Of a stretch of DNA of 59,664 bases, positions 54,413 through 59,664 are shown piece after piece (the stretch's first letter is position 1; the number at the start of each line of letters is the position of its first letter). Source of the stretch: Lentisphaeria bacterium (GTDB lineage: Bacteria; Verrucomicrobiota; Lentisphaeria; Victivallales; UBA1829); NCBI GenBank assembly GCA_017646015.1, contig JAGCNI010000109.1:1-59664 (forward strand). The letters are read 5' to 3'. Made by a program: the position numbers and the translations under genes. The notes beneath the pieces were generated by a model. That model saw only the letters and a program-made list of their open reading frames with translations, did not search any database and was not told the DNA's origin.

Positions 54413-54823
54413 ATGCCTAGAATCATCGGTGTTGACATCCCGGGGAACAAGCGTATTGAATTCGCTCTCCGGTACATTTACGGAATCGGTCCGAAAGTGG
54501 CCGAAGAACTCGTCAAACGTGCGAATATTCCGCTCGGAACCAAAGCTAATCAGATCACAGACGAAAATATTGCAACAATTACGACCCTGCTCCAGAACGA
54601 ATACGTTGTGGAAGGCGACCTCCGTCGTCAGCTTGCACAGGACGTCCGCCGCCTGCAGTCCATCAACTGCTATCGCGGAACACGTCATCGCAAAGGTCTG
54701 CCCTGCCATGGACAGCGCACCCGTACCAATGCTCGTACCAGAAAAGGTAAGAAACTTACAGTCGGTGCAATCCGTGACAAAACGCAGCGTAAGATCGAAA
54801 AGAGTTCTGCCGCCGCTAAGTAA
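54413..54823 (+). CDS. rpsM: Ribosomal protein S13
   Basis: Starts MPRIIGVDIPGNKRIEFALRYI, with the helix GIGPKVAEELVKRANI and the C-terminal CYRGTRHRKGLPCHGQRTRTN, diagnostic of S13. 136 aa, with a slightly longer C-terminus than E. coli (118). Contacts 23S rRNA across the subunit interface and the A/P-site tRNAs. SD GGAG at good distance. The earlier in-frame ATG at 54356 falls in rpmJ and is not used. Confidence 0.97.
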   Translation: MPRIIGVDIPGNKRIEFALRYIYGIGPKVAEELVKRANIPLGTKANQITDENIATITTLLQNEYVVEGDLRRQLAQDVRRLQSINCYRGTRHRKGLPCHGQRTRTNARTRKGKKLTVGAIRDKTQRKIEKSSAAAK

Positions 54824-54883
54824 GGCAGCATAATGCAATTAGTCTGAATCTAACTGAATAAAACCGAAAGGCTTTGAAATAAT

Positions 54884-55345
54884 ATGGCTGACGAAATCAA
54901 GGAAACTGCTGCTCAGATCGCAAATGATCAGCCGGCAGTTGAAGCCGCCGCTGCCGAAACTCCGGCTGCGGATGTAAAACGCAAGAAAGGCGGACGCTAC
55001 GTTCCGTCCGGAATTGCTTTTGTTCTCGCTACATTCAACAATACAAAAGTTACTTTTACCGACCTTCATGGAAACGTTCTCTGCTGGTCTACCGGCGGTA
55101 AAAACGGTTTCAAAGGTTCCAGAAAAAGCACCGCTTATGCAGCTCAGGTCGTTGCAGCTGATGCCGCAAAGAAAGCGGAAGCTCTCGGTATGAAAGAAGT
55201 CGAAGTCCGTGTCAACGGTCCCGGCGCAGGTCGTGAATCCGCAGTCAGAGGTATCGCTTCCACTGGTATGGAAATCAATGCCATCAAGGATATCACTCCG
55301 GTCCCGCATAACGGCTGCAGACCCCCGAAACGGCGTCGTGTCTGA
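54884..55345 (+). CDS. rpsK: Ribosomal protein S11 with N-terminal extension
   Basis: S11 core from about residue 35: [53 protein letters not shown] and the end [18 protein letters not shown]. The first ~33 residues form an Ala/Glu-rich extension not found in most bacteria, total 153 aa against about 129. Lies 60 bp after rpsM. rpsD, which follows rpsK in E. coli, is missing here; rpoA comes next. Confidence 0.96.
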   Translation: MADEIKETAAQIANDQPAVEAAAAETPAADVKRKKGGRYVPSGIAFVLATFNNTKVTFTDLHGNVLCWSTGGKNGFKGSRKSTAYAAQVVAADAAKKAEALGMKEVEVRVNGPGAGRESAVRGIASTGMEINAIKDITPVPHNGCRPPKRRRV

Positions 55346-55439
55346 TTGATTTTTCCGTTTTTTGAACCGGCCGGCATCCCGTCGGCTGTGTGATAAATCT
55401 TCGTACTACAACCCGTTATAAAATTGGAGGATAAAAAAG

Positions 55440-56465
55440 ATGGCTGCCGCTTATGGATTTCCCATGCCGCAATCCCTGGTGATGGAAGAACAGACTGCTA
55501 CCGATACTTATGCCAAATTTGTCGCTGCTCCTTTCCAGAGCGGTTTCGGGCATACAATCGGAAACTCTCTCCGCAGAGTCCTGCTCTCATCTCTCGAAGG
55601 TTCGGCTATCTCTGCCGTCAGAATCGAAGGGGTCTCCCACGAGTTCACCTCCCTTCCCAATGTGGTTGAGGATATTACTGAAATCATTCTCAATCTCAAA
55701 AATGTGAAACTCAATCTGCATACCGATCCGCCCAAAACTCTTGAAATCAAGAAAAATGTGGCTGGTCCTGTCACCGCCGGTGATATCATCACAGACGGCA
55801 CTGTGGAAGTTCTCAATCCGGATCAAGTGATTTGCACACTCGATAAAGATTGCCCGTTCCGCGCAGAAATCGAGATTTCCAAAGGAAGAGGATGGAGTCC
55901 TGCAGAAAAAAATAAACTGCCGACTCATCCCTATGGAACAATTCTCGTGGACAGCCTTTTCAGCCCTGTCACTCACGCCAGCTACCAGGTCGGTGCTGCA
56001 CGTGTCGGTGAAGAAACTGAAATGGATTCATTGACCCTCGAAATTTATACCGATGGTCGCGTTTCCCCGCGTGACGCCTTGGAAAAAGCCGCCAAGATCC
56101 TGAAAGATCATCTCCGGCCCTTCCTCGGAAACCAGTTGACTGAAGATGATGCGCTCTCTTCTTTCAGCGATGAAGATCAGAAACTCTTCAGACTCCTTTC
56201 TCAGGATGTCGAATTCCTCGATCTCTCTGTCCGCGCTATGAACTGTCTGAACAACGCGAATATCAAACTGCTCGGTGAACTCTGCCTCAAAACAGAATCC
56301 CGTATGCTCAAATTCCGTAACTTCGGGAAAAAGTCTCTGGACGAGATCAAAGAAAGACTCGCATCCAATGGTCTCAAACTCGGTATGACTTTCAGCGAAG
56401 AACTTACCAATGCAATTCAGGCCGAAGCCGATCGTGCAAAGGCCGTTAAGAAAGAGGAAGCATAA
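55440..56465 (+). CDS. rpoA: RNA polymerase alpha subunit
   Basis: N-terminal dimerisation domain with FQSGFGHTIGNSLRRVLLSSLEGSAI and VNIELKNV-like text; C-terminal domain (about 255-325) with ELDLSVRAMNCLNNANI, the helix-hairpin-helix LRNFGKKSLDEIKERLASNGLKLGM, which binds UP elements and activators. 341 aa. SD GGAGG six bases before the ATG. It sits in the usual place between S11 and L17. Confidence 0.97.
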   Translation: MAAAYGFPMPQSLVMEEQTATDTYAKFVAAPFQSGFGHTIGNSLRRVLLSSLEGSAISAVRIEGVSHEFTSLPNVVEDITEIILNLKNVKLNLHTDPPKTLEIKKNVAGPVTAGDIITDGTVEVLNPDQVICTLDKDCPFRAEIEISKGRGWSPAEKNKLPTHPYGTILVDSLFSPVTHASYQVGAARVGEETEMDSLTLEIYTDGRVSPRDALEKAAKILKDHLRPFLGNQLTEDDALSSFSDEDQKLFRLLSQDVEFLDLSVRAMNCLNNANIKLLGELCLKTESRMLKFRNFGKKSLDEIKERLASNGLKLGMTFSEELTNAIQAEADRAKAVKKEEA

Positions 56466-56468
56466 ATC

Positions 56469-56927
56469 ATGCGTCACCTTAGAAATATTTCCAAACTCGG
56501 TCGTAACTGCGGTCACAGAAAGGCTATGCTGGTCAACCTCGCATGCAGCCTCCTGGAACACGGTCAGATCAAAACCACCGTCAACCGCGCAAAAGAAACA
56601 CGCAAAATGGTCGATGCTCTGATCACCTACGCTAAAAAAGGTGATGATCACAACCGTCGTCTTGCTGCTGCTAAAATGAAAATCAACACTCCCTCCGACA
56701 AAGCTCAGGGTAAAAAAGCTATCCTCGACAAACTCTTCGGAGAAATTGCTGAACGTTTCGCTCAGCGCCCGGGCGGTTACACCCGTATCATCCGTCTCGG
56801 CCATCGAGTCGGTGACTGCGCTCAGTATTGCATGATCCAGCTTGTGGAAGGCGGCGCTCCCGTCTCCAAGAAAAAAGCAGCTCCGGCTGCTGAAGCTACC
56901 GTCGAAGCGGAAGCTAAAGCTGAATAA
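56469..56927 (+). CDS. rplQ: Ribosomal protein L17 with Ala/Glu/Lys tail
   Basis: Starts MRHLRNISKLGRNCGHRKAML, with LLEHGQIKTTVNRAKETRKMVDALITYAKKG and the ending RPGGYTRIIRLGHRVGDCA-x-MIQLVE, all typical of L17. The last ~25 residues are a low-complexity tail. 152 aa against about 127. Three bases separate it from the rpoA stop. A strong terminator follows. Confidence 0.97.
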   Translation: MRHLRNISKLGRNCGHRKAMLVNLACSLLEHGQIKTTVNRAKETRKMVDALITYAKKGDDHNRRLAAAKMKINTPSDKAQGKKAILDKLFGEIAERFAQRPGGYTRIIRLGHRVGDCAQYCMIQLVEGGAPVSKKKAAPAAEATVEAEAKAE

Positions 56928-56945
56928 GATCTTACGATCCATTTC

Positions 56946-56981
56946 AAAAAGCGGAATCTGTCAACAGATTCCGCTTTTTTT
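56946..56981 (+). terminator. Terminator of the rpmJ-rplQ operon
   Basis: AAAAAGCGGAATCTG (56946-56960), loop TCAA, CAGATTCCGCTTTTT (56965-56979), then TT. Perfect 15-bp stem. Confidence 0.95.
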
Positions 56982-57145
56982 ATCAAAAAATTTGATTCTT
57001 ATACTTGAAAAATCAAAAAAAACATGTAGTGTAAAAGCAACATTACAAAGGTTTGCGTCATTTCGGCTCTTGATTTATCAAAAAAGAATTCTATTAAGGC
57101 ATAAGGATAACTGTGTCCTGAACACTTAATAGAAAAGGATAGATC

Positions 57146-58456
57146 ATGAAAACTAAAAAGAAAACTCCTCTCCGCAGTCTGGAATCGCAACAGAAAAAAT
57201 TTGAGCTTGACCCGGGATTACTGGATTTCGTCCCCTATTTTTATGAAGAAAAGAAGCTTGATTACTGTCTGGGCTCTTGCGATCCGGATACCGTATTCAT
57301 CCCAGAAGGAGTGACCCGCATCAATCGGGATTTCTTCCGTGAATACCCCACGATCAAACGGCTTCACATCCCCGCTTCGGTGGAATACATCGAAAATAAC
57401 ACTTTTGAAGGAATCAATTTTCAAACTCCGCTATTCATTCCTCCGACAGTAAAAAGGATCGGATCCGGAGCTTTTGCCGAAACACTGATGACAACGATTT
57501 ATTTTGGAGGAGATAGAATAGAACTGGGAGAGGAAATGTTCTATCACTCCCGTATTTATAAAATCACATTGCCGGATCACATCGTAAGATTGCCGAAAGG
57601 GATCTTTGAATTTTGCACTTTCTTGAAAACAGTGAATCTTCCGAAATATCTCAAAGTCATAGAAGAAAGAGCATTTCAGGGATGCCTGGAACTGGAAAAC
57701 ATCAAACTCCCGGACAAAGTCTTTGAAATTGGAACAAGAGCATTTTCCGGGACATACAAATTGCAAAAGCTGCGGTTGCCATATTCGCTCAACACGATCG
57801 GGGCCTATGCTTTCCAGGAATCCGGAATCACCAATATACGGATCCCGCCCAAGTTGAAAATCCTCCCGGAAGCGTTGTTTAGTGAGAGTTCTCTGAAAAA
57901 GGTGATTCTGCCGAAAAAAATGAAAAAAATCAATCTCTCTGCGTTTTTATCATGTTCATATACAAATAAACGCATTGCCAATATTGTGAAACAGCATCCG
58001 GAGTGCAAGTTCATTCTGGATGTCTCGAACATCAAATATTTCAAAGACCTTGTCCCTGATTGGAAAACATTTCTTCTGGAAGATATTTTTGAAAAACTGG
58101 TGGAAAACAAATATTCTGCCCCCAGAACACTGAGCCGAGTTGCCTCAATGATCTTTCCGGAAAAATATTGTAAAATCATTGATGAACATATCCTGAAAAG
58201 ATATGAGGATGACTACTGGACTGAAGAGGAAAAACCCTATATCATGTTCAATGATTATTTCAGTAAAAATAATTCACGCAGCAATGATCATGATTCTTTT
58301 TACCATGACTATGATAAAAATTGCATCGTTCCCGAATGCAGAAAGCTGTTTTATGATCTCGAAAAACGTTACGGAAAATGTTACTACGAGAAATGCAGCT
58401 GGGATGAATTAGATGATGAAGATGATGAAGATGATGATTGTTTTTCACAATATTGA
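57146..58456 (+). CDS. BspA-like leucine-rich repeat (LRR_5) protein, 436 aa
   Basis: Contains about eight LRR_5 units of roughly 23 residues (about 45-275), each with the I-x-x-x-A/T-F and L-P pattern, for example SVEYIENNTF, TVKRIGSGAF, YLKVIEERAF, KVFEIGTRAF and SLNTIGAYAF. The C-terminal third is unlike the repeats and ends in an acidic run of Asp/Glu (about 421-431) before CFSQY. No signal peptide or anchor is seen, although most BspA-like proteins are surface proteins, so it may be cytoplasmic. Weak promoter TTGAAA 57005-57010 and TAGTGT 57027-57032; SD AAAGGA. Function unknown; protein binding is the likely task. Confidence 0.8.
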   Translation: MKTKKKTPLRSLESQQKKFELDPGLLDFVPYFYEEKKLDYCLGSCDPDTVFIPEGVTRINRDFFREYPTIKRLHIPASVEYIENNTFEGINFQTPLFIPPTVKRIGSGAFAETLMTTIYFGGDRIELGEEMFYHSRIYKITLPDHIVRLPKGIFEFCTFLKTVNLPKYLKVIEERAFQGCLELENIKLPDKVFEIGTRAFSGTYKLQKLRLPYSLNTIGAYAFQESGITNIRIPPKLKILPEALFSESSLKKVILPKKMKKINLSAFLSCSYTNKRIANIVKQHPECKFILDVSNIKYFKDLVPDWKTFLLEDIFEKLVENKYSAPRTLSRVASMIFPEKYCKIIDEHILKRYEDDYWTEEEKPYIMFNDYFSKNNSRSNDHDSFYHDYDKNCIVPECRKLFYDLEKRYGKCYYEKCSWDELDDEDDEDDDCFSQY

Positions 58457-58463
58457 CAGTATC

Positions 58464-58496
58464 GGACATTAGATGTCCTCCGGACCGGATTATATT
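58464..58496 (+). promoter_or_regulatory. Candidate operator and -10 box before the HD-ARH gene
   Basis: Palindrome GGACAT-TAG-ATGTCC (58464-58469 and 58473-58478). TATATT at 58491-58496 would be the -10; the matching -35 position (58468-58473) falls on the palindrome and is poor, as in regulated promoters. SD CAGGAGG lies before the ATG. Confidence 0.4.
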
Positions 58497-58529
58497 ACAT
58501 ACCATAACTCAAAACAGGAGGTTCACGAT

Positions 58530-59664
58530 ATGAATTATTTTATCATGAGAGCTCAAATGAAAAAACTTGCCGAAAAATATCACGCCGGACAATTCAGAAA
58601 AGGTCCCGGAAACATTCCCTACATCGTTCATCCGGAAGCAGTTGTCAAAACTCTCCTCCGTTGGGGAACCGATACTCATCGTACTTTTGCAATCGCCTGG
58701 GGGCATGATCTGCTGGAAGATACAACCGTTTCTGATGAAGAGATCATTGAGGCGGCAGATGAATACGTTCTGAAAGCGATCAGAATACTCACCTGTCCGG
58801 AGGGAATGCCCAAATCGGCTTATCTGGAAAAAATCGTTAAACATGGGAACAGCCAGGTTCTTCTTGTAAAAATTGCCGACCGGATCTGCAACACAAAGGA
58901 TTTCATTAAACTGAAAGGGAAACTGTATGCCTTTCAATACCTGCATCAGGTGGATCCGTTGATTGCGGCACTGAAAACAAAAAAAGAAAGTTTTACTACA
59001 GCGAATGCCCTGAAAGCATTTGAAGAACTGGACAATGAACTCCGCCCGGATGCCCAACGGGAAATGATCCGGGGCTGTCTGGCAGGCGGTGCTGTGGGCG
59101 ATGCACTCGGTTCTCCGGTTGAATTTTTTTCTGAAGAAATGATCAAAAAAAAGTATGCCGGTCCGGTTCAGGAGTATGTGGAATTTCAGGATGGCACCGG
59201 AGCGATCACGGACGATACCCAGATGACTCTTTTCACGGCGGAAGGAATCTTGCGGGCTGCAGTCAGATATTCTGAAAAAGGAATCTGCGCCCCGGAAAAA
59301 GTTGTTCAGAACGCGTACATGCGCTGGCTGAAAACTCAGGGATATACCCCGACTGCATCAGAAGAAATATTGAACAGCGGATGGCTGATCAAAGAAAAAC
59401 AACTCTTCGTACAGCGGGCTCCCGGCATGACTTGTCTCAATTCACTGAATGATCCTGCTGAGGATGCGAAAGCCCGAAACGACAGCAAAGGTTGCGGTAC
59501 AGTAATGCGGATGGCTCCGGCAGGCTTGTTTTTCTCTCCGGAATGTGCCTATCATTATGGATGTCTGTTTTCTGCCATCACCCACGGACATCCGACGGGA
59601 ATCACGGCAGGCGGTGCGTTCGCTCTGCTGATTGCTTATCTGCTGGAGGGTGAATCTTTGGAAA
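58530..59664 (+). CDS. Fusion of Mesh1/SpoT-type HD hydrolase and ADP-ribosylglycohydrolase (3' end outside window)
   Basis: 378 residues are visible and the frame is open at the window end. Residues 1-150 form an HD domain of the (p)ppGpp hydrolase type: YHAGQFRKG, YIVHPEAV (His34), AWGHDLLEDT (His59, Asp60) and VKIADRICNTKDF (Asp117), matching the spacing of the metal ligands in Mesh1. No synthetase domain is present. From residue 178 an ADP-ribosylglycohydrolase (DraG/ARH) domain begins: RGCLAGGAVGDALGSPVEF, AITDDTQMTLF (Asp228, Asp229), DSKGCGTVMRMAPAGLFF and ITHGHPTG. The two domains join through a short helix-rich linker. Likely cytoplasmic; substrates may be an alarmone or NADP-type nucleotide, and ADP-ribosylated targets. 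Confidence 0.88.
   Translation, partial: MNYFIMRAQMKKLAEKYHAGQFRKGPGNIPYIVHPEAVVKTLLRWGTDTHRTFAIAWGHDLLEDTTVSDEEIIEAADEYVLKAIRILTCPEGMPKSAYLEKIVKHGNSQVLLVKIADRICNTKDFIKLKGKLYAFQYLHQVDPLIAALKTKKESFTTANALKAFEELDNELRPDAQREMIRGCLAGGAVGDALGSPVEFFSEEMIKKKYAGPVQEYVEFQDGTGAITDDTQMTLFTAEGILRAAVRYSEKGICAPEKVVQNAYMRWLKTQGYTPTASEEILNSGWLIKEKQLFVQRAPGMTCLNSLNDPAEDAKARNDSKGCGTVMRMAPAGLFFSPECAYHYGCLFSAITHGHPTGITAGGAFALLIAYLLEGESLE

Noticed and set aside
55346..55439. Separate promoter or lost rpsD between rpsK and rpoA
   Set aside because: The gap is only 94 bp with a short GC-rich hairpin and no remains of S4; rpsD is elsewhere in several bacterial groups.

Overview
The window reads as a piece of chromosome from a Gram-negative member of the PVC superphylum, most likely Lentisphaerota (Victivallales or a relative). 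This is an inference from gene families, not a database match. It rests on an H-x9-DG pseudopilin C-terminus at the left edge, very large LamG and glycoside-hydrolase-like proteins, a Hanks-type kinase with a DWG motif, an outer-membrane Pal lipoprotein, a secretin, and low-complexity tails on several ribosomal proteins. Coding density is high, genes often overlap by 4 bp, and both tRNA genes encode CCA. No phage, transposon, CRISPR array or rRNA was seen.

Layout. 1-8151: a polysaccharide-type locus (pseudopilin end, a secreted beta module, a LamG/DUF6067-like protein and an 1183-aa GH42-like protein), closed by a strong terminator. 8357-19030: an alkaline-phosphatase-superfamily enzyme followed by recC-recB-recD-aroE. 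19035-22682: an EEP-family hydrolase and trxB on the minus strand, then a PglK-like ABC flippase. 22734-25817: a tryptophan attenuator (leader peptide with tandem Trp codons plus terminator), a second folded element, then trpB2, a PnuT-like thiamine transporter and thiamine pyrophosphokinase. 25839-32025: a second leader peptide rich in Ile/Leu/Val with a folded element, then ilvB-comEC-glycosyltransferase-larE. 32084-33948: pal (minus) and ilvE with a consensus promoter. 34046-39096: a minus-strand operon of secretin, HlyD/MacA-like adaptor, ATPase and MacB-like permease, probably one export machine. 39377-42629: tRNA-Asp, xerD, apbE and a BaiN/HI0933 flavoprotein. 42711-46816: rpsB-tsf and transketolase on the minus strand. 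46923-49507: ruvB, a glycerol-1-phosphate dehydrogenase and tRNA-Thr. 49759-54023: a membrane Ser/Thr kinase with a dCache sensor, translationally coupled to a hybrid histidine kinase. 54279-56927: rpmJ-rpsM-rpsK-rpoA-rplQ. 57146-59664: a BspA-like LRR protein and a truncated (by the window edge) fusion of a Mesh1/SpoT-type HD hydrolase with an ADP-ribosylglycohydrolase.

The most interesting points are: two amino-acid attenuation leaders in a phylum where I know of no description of them; the HD-hydrolase/ADP-ribosylglycohydrolase fusion; the secretin plus MacAB-like operon; and the dCache Ser/Thr kinase paired with a hybrid histidine kinase, whose catalytic-loop Lys is replaced by Cys. Functional calls rest on motifs read by eye; no searches or structure predictions were run.
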